Of a DNA stretch of 46,519 nucleotides, positions 27,134-35,939 are shown piece by piece. The position numbers and the translations under genes are program-made. How positions within the stretch are numbered: position 1 is the stretch's first letter; the number at the start of each line of letters is the position of its first letter. Under the pieces are notes generated by a model. That model was given only the letters and a program-made list of their open reading frames with translations. It was not told the DNA's origin and searched no databases. Origin of the DNA: VGCC01 sp044375955 (GTDB lineage Bacteria > Actinomycetota > Actinomycetes > S36-B12); contig JBILLS010000013.1 in the NCBI GenBank assembly GCA_044375955.1, positions 1 to 46,519 on the forward strand. The letters run 5' to 3'.

Positions 27134-28459
27134 CTACTTCCGGCGAAGAAGTGCGAAGAACATGGCATCGGTGCCGTGAATATGGGGCCACAGTTGCACC
27201 CACGGACCGTCCCCGAGATCCATGTCGGGCGGGAACAGTGCACGGGCATCCTCGATCACGACGTCACCGCGCCGCGCGAGTACTTCGTCCACCACCTCCC
27301 GCGTCTCCTCGAGCACCGGGGAGCAGGTGGCGTACCCGATCACCCCCCCGGATCGGGTGGCACCGACCGCCGAGTCCAGCAGTTCGATCTGCAGGTTCTG
27401 CAGAACCGCCAGATCCGCCTCCGATCGCCGCCAGCGCGCCTCGGGACGCCGACGTAGTGCCCCGAGACCCGAACACGGGGCATCGAGCAGCACACGATCG
27501 AAGAACTGATTCCCCCATGGCCGAGAACGGGCATCCCCGACGTGCACCGTCACCGAATCCGGAAGAACACGGCGCATCAGTGATGCACGGTGCTCATGCA
27601 GTTCGACCGCGACGAAACCCACGTGTCTCTCCTTCGCGATCCGCGCCAAGAGCGCGGCCTTGCCGCCTGGGCCCGCACACAGGTCGAGCCACACAGACTC
27701 GGGCGGATCGACGACGGCCGCGGCAAGCGCCAGGGCAACGAGTTGACTTCCCTCGTCCTGCACGATCGCCGATCCCTCGATCACCGCGGGGACGTTCCCC
27801 GGCGAACCGCCAGAAAGTTCCACCGCGCGCGTCGACCAGCGACCGGGCTGACCCCCCGTGGCCTGGACGAGAGCGTCGCGATCACCGTCGAGGGCTGTCA
27901 GGACCGGCCGGGTGGCTGCGTTGTCCGCCGCAAGTAGTGCGCCGATGTGCTCGGGATCCGGGAGCGCACGACGCAACTCCCGCACCACCCAGGCCGGGTG
28001 TGACTCACGCACCGACCACTGCTCATCGGTGACCGGTTCTGCTACGCCGAGTTCCGCGATCCATTCGGTTCGGTCACGCTGCGCGACCGTGCGGAGCACC
28101 GCGTTGATGAATCCCACGCGGCCCGCGTCGCCGGACGCACGCGCCGCCTCGCAGGTGGTGTCGATCGCGGCATGGGGCGGAACGCGCATGAAGAGGAGTT
28201 GGTAGGCACCGAGGCGCAGCAGATCGCGAACGTCGAACTCCACCCGGTCCCACGGACGCTCGATGCACCGCTGGAGTACCGCGTCGAGGAAGCCCTGCAT
28301 GCGCAGGGTTCCGTAGCCCACCTCGACGGCGAAGGCGGCATCACGCCCCTGGCACCCGCGAGCGGTGAGCAGGCCCGGCATCACTACGTTCGCATACGCG
28401 TCATCCGCACGTACCCGCCTGAGGAGTTCGAGGGCCGCGGCCCGTGCAGGATCAGTCAC
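27134..28459 (-). CDS. rsmB: 16S rRNA (cytosine(967)-C(5))-methyltransferase
   Basis: Methylates C967 of 16S rRNA. The 441-residue product has an N-terminal NusB-like RNA-binding domain (about 1-140) and a C-terminal Rossmann SAM domain with LDLCAGPGGKAALLA. The two m5C cysteines are in DAPCSGLGALRRRP and YATCSPVLEETREVV. The start is GTG 28459, overlapping the end of fmt by eight bases; a frame extending to 28972 is an artefact of reading into fmt. It belongs to the def-fmt-rsmB-rpe run common in Actinobacteria. Confidence 0.95.
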   Translation of the reverse strand: MTDPARAAALELLRRVRADDAYANVVMPGLLTARGCQGRDAAFAVEVGYGTLRMQGFLDAVLQRCIERPWDRVEFDVRDLLRLGAYQLLFMRVPPHAAIDTTCEAARASGDAGRVGFINAVLRTVAQRDRTEWIAELGVAEPVTDEQWSVRESHPAWVVRELRRALPDPEHIGALLAADNAATRPVLTALDGDRDALVQATGGQPGRWSTRAVELSGGSPGNVPAVIEGSAIVQDEGSQLVALALAAAVVDPPESVWLDLCAGPGGKAALLARIAKERHVGFVAVELHEHRASLMRRVLPDSVTVHVGDARSRPWGNQFFDRVLLDAPCSGLGALRRRPEARWRRSEADLAVLQNLQIELLDSAVGATRSGGVIGYATCSPVLEETREVVDEVLARRGDVVIEDARALFPPDMDLGDGPWVQLWPHIHGTDAMFFALLRRK

Positions 28460-29372
28460 ACCGCGCCTCGGAGACACGCAGGCCACGCCACCAATCCGGG
28501 GCTGACATGCGCGCCCTCCCCGCCGGCTGGACCCACCCCAGGGATACCTGTCCGTCGGCCGTTCCGCTGCGGATGTCCCCGTCCACCATTCGCACCTCAC
28601 CGGGTAACAGGTCCGTGCCGGACCTTGGCTGCACGGGGCCGATGCGCACACGCGCTCCCGCGACGACAGTCCACGCTCCCGGCTGCGGCGTGCAGGCACG
28701 AACCTGGCGCTCGACGGCAGCACTCGTCGCCGACCAATCGATATGCGCCTGCTCCACGGTGATACGTGGTGCCCGACTCGCACCCAGCATTGCCTGCGGG
28801 ACCGCGACCGCGGTCCCCGACGCAATCGTCTCGACCACATCGCGCACGACACCTGCCCCGATACCGGCCAACTCGTCGAGGACGTCACCGGAAGTCTGCG
28901 TGGGTGAGAGTGAATACGTGCGCTGCGCGTAGACCGGGCCGGTGTCCATTCCCTCGTCGAGGCGGAACACACTCACCCCGGTCTGGTGATCTCCGTTCCA
29001 GATCGCATGTTGCACGGGAGCGGCGCCGCGCCAGGCAGGAAGAAGTGAGAAGTGCAGGTTCAGCCAGCCGTGCGCCGGGATGGCGAGCACCGGTGCCGGG
29101 ATCAGGGCGCCGTAGGCGACCACCACCCCGAGGTCGGGTTGCAGTTCCACAAGCGCAGCCTGCTCATCCACATCCGCGAGCGATGACGGCGTCAGCACGG
29201 CGATTCCCCGGGCACGGGCGTGCTCGGCAATGACCGAGGGTGTCAATCGGCGCCCGCGGCCGGCTGGCGCATCGGGGCGCGTGAGAACCGCTACGACGTC
29301 GTGGTCGGATGCGAGCAGCGCGTCGAGTGTCGGAAGGGCGACGTCGGGTGTGCCCGCGAAGACGATGCGCAC
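28452..29372 (-). CDS. fmt: Methionyl-tRNA formyltransferase
   Basis: Formylates initiator Met-tRNA using 10-formyl-tetrahydrofolate. The 306-residue product has the catalytic triad N105, H107 and D143 (in LNLHFSLLPAWRGAAPVQ and EGMDTG) and the N-terminus VRIVFAGTPDVALP. The C-terminal OB-fold-like domain starts at about residue 205. GTG 29372 lies four bases after the def stop, a classic def-fmt pairing that links formylation with deformylation. Confidence 0.97.
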   Translation of the reverse strand: MRIVFAGTPDVALPTLDALLASDHDVVAVLTRPDAPAGRGRRLTPSVIAEHARARGIAVLTPSSLADVDEQAALVELQPDLGVVVAYGALIPAPVLAIPAHGWLNLHFSLLPAWRGAAPVQHAIWNGDHQTGVSVFRLDEGMDTGPVYAQRTYSLSPTQTSGDVLDELAGIGAGVVRDVVETIASGTAVAVPQAMLGASRAPRITVEQAHIDWSATSAAVERQVRACTPQPGAWTVVAGARVRIGPVQPRSGTDLLPGEVRMVDGDIRSGTADGQVSLGWVQPAGRARMSAPDWWRGLRVSEARCD

Positions 29373-29376
29373 GTGC

Positions 29377-29922
29377 CTACAGCCACTTGGCGGACATGGG
29401 GTGCGGGCTGGTCTTGACGGTGAGCGGATCCTCCCCGAACCACTCCGACGCACGAATGGCCCGCATCGCCTCCTTGCGTTGCTCGGCATCGAGGCGATCG
29501 ATGAAGACGATTCCATCGAGGTGATCGGTCTCGTGCTGGACGCAGCGCGCCAGGAGGTCCGAACCCACGAGGGTCACCGGCTCCCCGTGCATGGTGAAAC
29601 CACGCGCAACCACGGAGCGTGCGCGCTTGGTGTCGAAGGACAGCCCGGGAAGGGAGAGACATCCCTCCTCCCCGTCCTGTTCGTCAGAAGAGAGGTCGAG
29701 GTCCGGGTTGATGAGATGGCCCAGCTCATCATCGACCCAATAGGTGAAGACCCGGAGCGACACTCCGATCTGGGGTGCGGCCAGACCCACCCCCGGTGCG
29801 TCCTGCATGGTGTCGGTGAGGTCCTTCACCAGTGTCCGCAACTCCCGATCGAAGTCGACGACTTCGGCTGCCGGTGTGCGCAGCACCGGATCACCGAAGA
29901 GTCGGATGGGCTTGATCGACAT
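29377..29922 (-). CDS. def: Peptide deformylase
   Basis: Metalloenzyme that removes the formyl group from nascent proteins. All three motifs are seen in the 181-residue product: GVGLAAPQIG at 44-53, EEGCLSLPG with metal ligand C88, and QHETDHLDG with H130, E131 and H134 (HExxH). ATG 29922 lies 27 bases after the priA stop. Length and motif spacing fit type 1 enzymes of Actinobacteria. Confidence 0.98.
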   Translation of the reverse strand: MSIKPIRLFGDPVLRTPAAEVVDFDRELRTLVKDLTDTMQDAPGVGLAAPQIGVSLRVFTYWVDDELGHLINPDLDLSSDEQDGEEGCLSLPGLSFDTKRARSVVARGFTMHGEPVTLVGSDLLARCVQHETDHLDGIVFIDRLDAEQRKEAMRAIRASEWFGEDPLTVKTSPHPMSAKWL

Positions 29923-29948
29923 ACCTCAACCCTACGGGGCGAGCCGCA

Positions 29949-31817
29949 CTACTCGTCGATGTCGCGCGGATCGACGTGGATCGAGATGGCCCCCGATCCA
30001 CGGTGCGCCGACCGAGTCATCGCCGAGTGCCGGAGTTGCGTGGTGAAGGCGGTTCCCTCGGATCGCGGGGCGATGACGATGACGCGCCAGGTGTCCTCGA
30101 CCTCAACGGGACCGAGAACCACATGGGTGCACGTCAGGTCCGCGACCACCGCCTCGATATCCGCGCGGGCACCCCTGATCACGGCAAGCCGAGTCGCCGG
30201 AGGCAGGCGCGCCGACTCCCGCTCGACCAGTTCACGTGCGGCGAACCACGGGGCATCCCATCGCAGCAGGGCTTGGACACCCGGATCGGACTCGGCTGCG
30301 GTCACGAAGATCGGCGCATCCGGCCGCGCGCGCATCGCCACCGAGAACCACCGATGGACAGCATCCTCGGCCTGCGTGAGTCGCACGTATCGATTCCCCG
30401 CGTCGAGGATCACTGCGGCGGCGAATCCGCCGTCGGCGATCGGCTCGGCCCCTGCCGTGGCGACCACGATGGCAGGGCGATTCTTGACCCGGTCGATCAT
30501 GTGGTCGGCTTGCGAAAACGTCACGGGAACTCCCGGGAATGCCCGACCCAACTCCTCCGCCGTGCGCTCCGCACCGATGCTGGTCGCACGAACCCGCGAA
30601 TCACCACACGCGCCGCAGGAGCGTGTCGGAGCAGTGCTTCCACACCAGCGACATTCGAGGGCACCCGCCACTGTCATACGCAACGGTCCACCGCACTGAC
30701 ACTGCGCGGGTGTCCCACATGCCTGGCACACGAGCGCCGGGATGTAGCCGCGGCGCGCCACGGACACCAGGACCGGTCCCTCCTCCAGTCCCTGTTGGGC
30801 CGCCTCCCAGGCTCGGCGCGGGATCCGGGCGGAGGCGGACGCGACATCGCCGGCCGCGTCCTCGGGACGGAGTCCCCGCACGCGAAGTGAGGATCGGCCG
30901 GCGAAGTCGATGGATCGCGCCCAGCCACGCTCCACCCAGGACTGGGTGACGACCGACCGGGCCGGCCCGCCCACCACCAGCGAACAGTCCTCCAGGTGGG
31001 ACCGGAGAGCGCAGACCTCACGTGCGTCCCAGTACGGCGACCGGGGTTCGGAGTAGGAGTCGTCGGCGTCGTCCCACATGACGATGAGCGAGAGATCTCG
31101 GACCGGCGCGAAGGCAGCGGAGCGATTCCCCACACACAGCCGTGCCGAGCCGTGCAGCGTTCGCAGGAATTCCCGATACCGGCGCTGCGGGCCCATGTCG
31201 TTCACCAGCACCGCAGTGGCGTCCGTCCCGACCACCGGGGCCAACTCGCGGAGCAGCCGCTGCACATCGCGCCGGTCGGGAACGAGCACGAGTGTTCCGC
31301 CCGGATTCGCCCCCACCAGTGACACGATCTCCGCGATCGGGTCACTCGCCGGGGCACTCGACCAGACCGCACGCACGGTCCGACCCGCGCGTATGTCGGA
31401 TTGGAGGACATCGCCATCCCTATAGGCCGACCACGTGTCATCCACCCTCGGGTCGAATGGGGGCAGTGGCGTGGGACGTGTCTCCCGCTCGGCCCGGGCA
31501 TGGCGTGGGGGAACCGCCGTTCGCACGACATCCCAGAACGTCCCGGCGTACCTGTCCGCGACGGCTCGCACGAGTTCGATCGTCTGGGGCGTGAGTGTCG
31601 GGATGTCGCCGACGACACGCTCGATAGGCGCGACGCGCTCGACCTCGGCCTCATCCGCGTGACCGACCACGATGCCGTCCACGAGACGCCGGGCGAAACG
31701 CACGCGCACACGCGAACCGACCGGAGCCGACATGTCGTCCGGCACGCGGTAGTCGAAGTCACGGTCGAGGTGACGCACGGGGACGTCGATCCGCACCCGC
31801 GCGATGGGCTGGTTCAC
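29949..31817 (-). CDS. priA: Primosomal protein N' (PriA) with degenerate ATPase motifs
   Basis: PriA restarts stalled replication forks. The 622-residue product keeps the N-terminal DNA-binding domain (PIARVRIDVPVRHLDRDFDY, VGSRVRVRFARRLVDGIVVG) and the cysteine-rich zinc insertion (CQACGTPAQCQCGG ... CRWCG ... CGACG). The ATPase core is degraded: where GxTGSGKT is expected there is WSSAPASDPIAE, and the DEEHDxSY box reads DDADDSY. This lack of Walker A is a known trait of many actinobacterial PriA proteins, so a structural, non-helicase role is likely. Start GTG 31817 gives the family N-terminus, 19 bases after metK. Confidence 0.93.
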   Translation of the reverse strand: MNQPIARVRIDVPVRHLDRDFDYRVPDDMSAPVGSRVRVRFARRLVDGIVVGHADEAEVERVAPIERVVGDIPTLTPQTIELVRAVADRYAGTFWDVVRTAVPPRHARAERETRPTPLPPFDPRVDDTWSAYRDGDVLQSDIRAGRTVRAVWSSAPASDPIAEIVSLVGANPGGTLVLVPDRRDVQRLLRELAPVVGTDATAVLVNDMGPQRRYREFLRTLHGSARLCVGNRSAAFAPVRDLSLIVMWDDADDSYSEPRSPYWDAREVCALRSHLEDCSLVVGGPARSVVTQSWVERGWARSIDFAGRSSLRVRGLRPEDAAGDVASASARIPRRAWEAAQQGLEEGPVLVSVARRGYIPALVCQACGTPAQCQCGGPLRMTVAGALECRWCGSTAPTRSCGACGDSRVRATSIGAERTAEELGRAFPGVPVTFSQADHMIDRVKNRPAIVVATAGAEPIADGGFAAAVILDAGNRYVRLTQAEDAVHRWFSVAMRARPDAPIFVTAAESDPGVQALLRWDAPWFAARELVERESARLPPATRLAVIRGARADIEAVVADLTCTHVVLGPVEVEDTWRVIVIAPRSEGTAFTTQLRHSAMTRSAHRGSGAISIHVDPRDIDE

Positions 31818-31836
31818 CGCGACCGCCCGATGGGTA

Positions 31837-33087
31837 CTACACGCCGGCAACCGAGCGGAGATCATCCGCCCGATCTGTGTTCTCCCAGGTGAAGGTCGGC
31901 CCCACGGTGGTACGTGATGCCGGATCATCGTTGTCGAGGAGGACATTGACTCCCTGGGGTCGACCGAAGTGGCCGTAGGCGCTGGTGGCCCGGTAGATGG
32001 GGCGCAATAGGTCGAGGTCCCGAATGATCGCCGCCGGGCGGAGATCGAAGACCCGGAGGATCGCCTCCTGGATGGCCTCGTCCGAGATGACGCCCGTTCC
32101 GAAGGTCTCGACGAACACACCCACCGGGTGGGCCTTGCCGATGGCGTAGGCGGCCTGCACCTCGCACCGTGATGCGAGACCAGCGGCGACGACGTTCTTG
32201 GCGACCCAGCGCAGTGCGTAGGCGGCTGAGCGGTCCACCTTCGAGGGATCCTTACCGGAGAAGGCACCGCCGCCGTGCCGGGCCATGCCACCGTAGGTGT
32301 CGACGATGATCTTCCGTCCGGTCAATCCGGCATCACCCATGGGTCCACCCACCTCGAATCGACCGGTCGGATTGACCAGGAGGCGGTAGTCGCGACTGTC
32401 GAGGTCGACGGTCTCGAGGATCGGATCCACCACGTGCTTGCGGACATCCGGAGTCAACATGTTCTCGAGGCTGATGTCGCGCGCATGCTGCGAACTCACA
32501 ACGACCGTGTCGATGCGCTGCGGCACGCCGGCCTCGTCGTAGGCGATGGTCACCTGCGTCTTGCCATCGGGACGCAGATAGGGAACGGTTCCGTCCTTGC
32601 GCACGGCGGCGAGTTGCTCCGAGAGCCGATGTGCCAGCGAGATCGGCAGTGGCATGAGGTCGACGGTGTCGCGGCAGGCATATCCGAACATCAGGCCCTG
32701 ATCGCCGGCACCCTGACGATCGAGCGGGTCGGTGCTCTGACCCTCGCGCTCCTCGAGTGCATCATCGACACCCTGGGCGATGTCGGGCGACTGCTTGCCG
32801 ATGGATACCGAGATACCGCAGGACTCGCCGTCGAATCCCTTCACGGACGAGTCGTATCCGATCTCGAGCACGGTCTCGCGGACGAGCTTCATGACGTCGG
32901 CGAACCCATCGGTGGTGACCTCACCGGCCACGTGCACCTGCCCGGTGGTCAGCATGGTCTCGACCGCCACCCGGCTGCGGGGGTCCTGACGGAGGAGGTC
33001 GTCGAGGATGGCGTCGCTGATCTGGTCCGCCATCTTGTCCGGATGGCCCTCGGTGACGGATTCGGATGTGAACAAGCGGTGCGCCAT
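31837..33087 (-). CDS. metK: S-adenosylmethionine synthetase
   Basis: Makes SAM from methionine and ATP. The 416-residue product has GHPDKMADQISDAILD at 14-29, the signature GAGDQGLMFGYA and the phosphate-binding GGGAFSGKDPSKVDRS. ATG 33087 is preceded by GGGGAG at five bases. It is 36 bases after coaBC; there is no room for a SAM riboswitch. The product is used by the rsmB and SpoU-type methyltransferases in this window, among others. Confidence 0.98.
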   Translation of the reverse strand: MAHRLFTSESVTEGHPDKMADQISDAILDDLLRQDPRSRVAVETMLTTGQVHVAGEVTTDGFADVMKLVRETVLEIGYDSSVKGFDGESCGISVSIGKQSPDIAQGVDDALEEREGQSTDPLDRQGAGDQGLMFGYACRDTVDLMPLPISLAHRLSEQLAAVRKDGTVPYLRPDGKTQVTIAYDEAGVPQRIDTVVVSSQHARDISLENMLTPDVRKHVVDPILETVDLDSRDYRLLVNPTGRFEVGGPMGDAGLTGRKIIVDTYGGMARHGGGAFSGKDPSKVDRSAAYALRWVAKNVVAAGLASRCEVQAAYAIGKAHPVGVFVETFGTGVISDEAIQEAILRVFDLRPAAIIRDLDLLRPIYRATSAYGHFGRPQGVNVLLDNDDPASRTTVGPTFTWENTDRADDLRSVAGV

Positions 33088-33123
33088 GGACTCCCCTGAT
33101 GTGTATCGACGGACCGCAGAATC

Positions 33124-34359
33124 CTAGTCGGCGTCGGCGACACCGAGCCTGGGGGCGCGCAGGATCTGATCCCACACCCGATGAGCGACCAACCCCTTGC
33201 GCGCGGTGGGAATCTCATCCACAACACCCGCCCCAGACACGAGGAGTGCGGAGTTCGTCTCCGCCCCGAACACCCCATCGGATACGTCATTGGCCACGAT
33301 CAGGTCACACCCTTTGCGGGCGAGCTTCTTCACGGCGAGAGCCTCGAGGGACGCACGATCCCCGGCGGTCTCGGCGGCGAAACCCACCAGGAGGGGACGT
33401 GACTGCTGCCCGCGGGCGGCCACGAGTGAGGCGAGGATGTCGTCGGTCTCCGACAGGGTCAGCTCCGGCACGGAACCATCCTTTTTCACCTTGCCGCTAC
33501 TCACCGTCGACGGCGTGAAGTCGGCGACGGCTGCGGCCATCACGACGGCATCGACCTGGGTGTCCGGGGAGAAGACGACATCCTGCATGGCCTTGTGCAT
33601 GGCGGCGGCCGAGTCCGCATCGATGCGCACCTGGACAGGGGGTACCGGACACTCGACGTGCCCCACGACGGCGGTCACATGAGCACCGCGCAGCAGCGCC
33701 GCGCGCGCCAGCGCCGCACCCTGGCGACCACTGCTCCGATTGCCCAGGAAGCGCACCGGATCCCACTCCTCGCGCGTGCCGCCCATGCTCACGACGACGC
33801 GCATGCCCGACATATCACGGACCACGGGCCGATCCAGGAGGTCCGCGACAACGTCGGCGAGGTACGCGGGCTCTGGGAGGCGACCCGGTCCCGTATCTGC
33901 ACCGGTGAGGCGACCGACCGCAGGATCGAGAACGTGGATCCCGCGTTCACGCAGCACTGCGACGTTCGCCTGCGTGGCCGGGTGTCCCCACATCTCGGTG
34001 TGCATGGCGGGGGCGAGAACGACCGGACCGTGTGCGGTCAAGAGGATGTTGGTCACGACATCGTCTGCGATTCCATGGGCGGCACGTGCGAGCAGATCCG
34101 CCGTCGTCGGTGCCACGAGGACGAGGTCGGCGGTCTGGCCCAGGTGCACGTGCGGCACATCCGCCGCGTTCGCCCAGAGGGACGTCACCACAGGCTCACC
34201 GGAGATCGCCTCGAAGGTCGCGGCTCCCACGAAGTTCAGGGCGTTGCGGGTGGGAACGACCGTGACTCGATGACCGCTCTCGCGCAGCAGACGCACGAGT
34301 TCTACGGACTTGTAGGCCGCAATACCGCCAGCGACACCGACCACGATGTGCGCGGACAT
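33124..34359 (-). CDS. coaBC: Phosphopantothenoylcysteine decarboxylase / phosphopantothenate-cysteine ligase
   Basis: Bifunctional coenzyme A enzyme. The CoaC flavoprotein half (about 1-185) starts IVVGVAGGIAAYKSVELVR and holds the LAPAMHTEMW substrate clamp. The CoaB half (about 190-411) has GGTREEWDPVRFLGNRSSG, the KVKKD loop and the ANDVSDG block. 411 residues, normal. ATG 34359 lies nine bases after rpoZ. In the CoaB motif the usual GGTREPIDPVR reads GGTREEWDPVR, a mild variant. Confidence 0.97.
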   Translation of the reverse strand: MSAHIVVGVAGGIAAYKSVELVRLLRESGHRVTVVPTRNALNFVGAATFEAISGEPVVTSLWANAADVPHVHLGQTADLVLVAPTTADLLARAAHGIADDVVTNILLTAHGPVVLAPAMHTEMWGHPATQANVAVLRERGIHVLDPAVGRLTGADTGPGRLPEPAYLADVVADLLDRPVVRDMSGMRVVVSMGGTREEWDPVRFLGNRSSGRQGAALARAALLRGAHVTAVVGHVECPVPPVQVRIDADSAAAMHKAMQDVVFSPDTQVDAVVMAAAVADFTPSTVSSGKVKKDGSVPELTLSETDDILASLVAARGQQSRPLLVGFAAETAGDRASLEALAVKKLARKGCDLIVANDVSDGVFGAETNSALLVSGAGVVDEIPTARKGLVAHRVWDQILRAPRLGVADAD

Positions 34360-34368
34360 CGGAAGGCC

Positions 34369-34662
34369 CTAGTCGTCGCTCTCAGCGACAGCCGGCGCCG
34401 GAGCCGCGGGATCGAACGGCTCGGAGGTCAACAGACCTGCGTCGATCTCACGCAGGGCGATCGACAACGGCTTCTCCTGCACGTAGGTCTCGACGAGCGG
34501 TCCGACGTATTCGAGCAGGCCCTCGCTCAACTGGGAGTAGTACGCGTTGATCTGGCGCGCACGCTTTGCCGCGTAGATCACAAGCGAGTACTTCGAGTCG
34601 GTCTTCTCGAGGAGGCCGTCGATGGACGGATAGGTGATGCCCTCGGGCTGCGTGCTGCTCAC
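34369..34662 (-). CDS. rpoZ: RNA polymerase omega subunit
   Basis: Small subunit that chaperones beta-prime and stabilises RNA polymerase. The 97-residue product shows LLEKTDSKYSLVIYAAKRARQINAYY, diagnostic for actinobacterial omega, and the conserved KPLSIALREI. The acidic C-terminal tail is variable in the family. Start GTG 34662 follows AGAGGA; it lies 27 bases after gmk. Confidence 0.97.
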   Translation of the reverse strand: MSSTQPEGITYPSIDGLLEKTDSKYSLVIYAAKRARQINAYYSQLSEGLLEYVGPLVETYVQEKPLSIALREIDAGLLTSEPFDPAAPAPAVAESDD

Positions 34663-34689
34663 GGATCCTCTATCTGCAGGGGGATTCCC

Positions 34690-35247
34690 TCACGGGGAGG
34701 GGGAGTCTACCAAGGCCAGGAGGGACCGCGCACAGACGGCCACATCGTCGTTGACCAGTCGATGGTCGAAGAGATCGGCCGCGGCGAGTTCCTGGCGGGC
34801 GACCTCGAGTCTGCGTGCACGGGCCTGCTCGGACTCGGTCCCCCGCGAGGTCAGCCGCGCTTCGAGGACATCCATGGACGGCGGTTCGATGAAGACCAGG
34901 AGTGCGTCGGGAACCGCCTCGCGTATCTGGCGAGCACCCTGGACCTCGATCTCGAGGATCACCGGCCGTCCCGCTGATCGCTGGTGGGCGACCTCGGCGC
35001 TGGGAGTGCCGTACCTGTGTCCGGCGTACTCCGCCCACTCCAACAACTCTCGGCGATCGACCATGCGGTCGAATTCGTCGTCACTGACGAAGAAGTAGTG
35101 CTGTCCGTGGGTCTCCCCGGGTCGCGGCGAACGGGTGGTCGCCGACACCGACAACCACAGTCGAGGATCAGTGCGCAGCGCCTCGGCAACAACGGTGGAC
35201 TTGCCCACCCCGGAAGGCCCGGACACGACGACCAGGGGTGCGCTCAT
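34690..35247 (-). CDS. gmk: Guanylate kinase
   Basis: Phosphorylates GMP to GDP. The 185-residue product has the P-loop SGPSGVGKSTVV at 9-20 and the GMP-binding region TRSPRPGETHGQHYFFVSDDEF, with the later EIEVQGARQIR. ATG 35247 overlaps the pyrF stop by four bases (ATGA), which excludes the longer frame to 35343. In most Actinobacteria a mihF (integration host factor) gene lies between pyrF and gmk; the overlap leaves no room for it here. Confidence 0.97.
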   Translation of the reverse strand: MSAPLVVVSGPSGVGKSTVVAEALRTDPRLWLSVSATTRSPRPGETHGQHYFFVSDDEFDRMVDRRELLEWAEYAGHRYGTPSAEVAHQRSAGRPVILEIEVQGARQIREAVPDALLVFIEPPSMDVLEARLTSRGTESEQARARRLEVARQELAAADLFDHRLVNDDVAVCARSLLALVDSPSP

Positions 35248-35939
35248 GCGCGCGCCAGTCCGATGGCCACGGCAGCTGCGGTTGCGCCCGGATCGGCCGC
35301 GCCGGTGATGGGACGACCGATGACGAGCAGATCGGCTCCCCACGCGAGCGCCTGCTCCGGGGTCGTGACGCGCGCCTGGTCCTGGGTGTCGCCGCCGGAT
35401 GGGCGGACGCCCGGTGTGATCAGGGTGATGTCCGAACCGACGGCCTCGCGAATGGCGCGCACCTCCAGGGGTGAGCAGACCACCGCCCCGGCTCCGGCAT
35501 CCACGGCGAGACGTGCGAGACGAACCGCAGCAGCATCTGCGGGGCCCGTGATCCCCAGAGCCTCGAGATCCGCATCGTCGAGACTCGTCAGGATCGTCAC
35601 CGCCGTGATCCGCGTGTCGGGGAGGGCGGTGACCGCGGCCGCGATCATGGCGGGTCCTCCCCCGGCGTGGACGGTCAGGAAGTCCGGGCGCAGGGCGGCC
35701 ACGGCGCGCGCGGCCCCTCCCACCGTGGCGGGAATGTCATGCAACTTCAGGTCGAGGAACATCCGACACTCGGGAGCCGCGTCGCGGGCCATCTCCACGG
35801 CGATCGCCCCGTCACGGCAGAACATCTCGAGTCCGACCTTGAGGGTGTCGACGTGCGGGCCTACCGCACGAGCCCACGTCGTCATGGTGACGAGATCGGG
35901 GGCGTCGAGGGCGACGGCGATGGGTGCTCTCACACTCAT
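35244..35939 (-). CDS. pyrF: Orotidine 5'-phosphate decarboxylase, type 1
   Basis: Final step of UMP synthesis. The 231-residue product has the active-site array K34, D63, K65 and D68 (LKVG ... FLDLKLHDIPATV) and the C-terminal TPGVRP and GRPITGAADP phosphate-binding motifs. Its length and motifs fit the short type 1 form found in E. coli and Bacillus, whereas mycobacteria carry a longer type 2 enzyme at this site. ATG 35939 overlaps the pyrD stop (ATGA). Last gene of the pyrimidine run. Confidence 0.97.
   Translation of the reverse strand: MSVRAPIAVALDAPDLVTMTTWARAVGPHVDTLKVGLEMFCRDGAIAVEMARDAAPECRMFLDLKLHDIPATVGGAARAVAALRPDFLTVHAGGGPAMIAAAVTALPDTRITAVTILTSLDDADLEALGITGPADAAAVRLARLAVDAGAGAVVCSPLEVRAIREAVGSDITLITPGVRPSGGDTQDQARVTTPEQALAWGADLLVIGRPITGAADPGATAAAVAIGLARA

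Noticed and set aside
33088..33123. SAM riboswitch before metK
   Set aside because: Only 36 bases separate coaBC and metK, too short for any known SAM aptamer.
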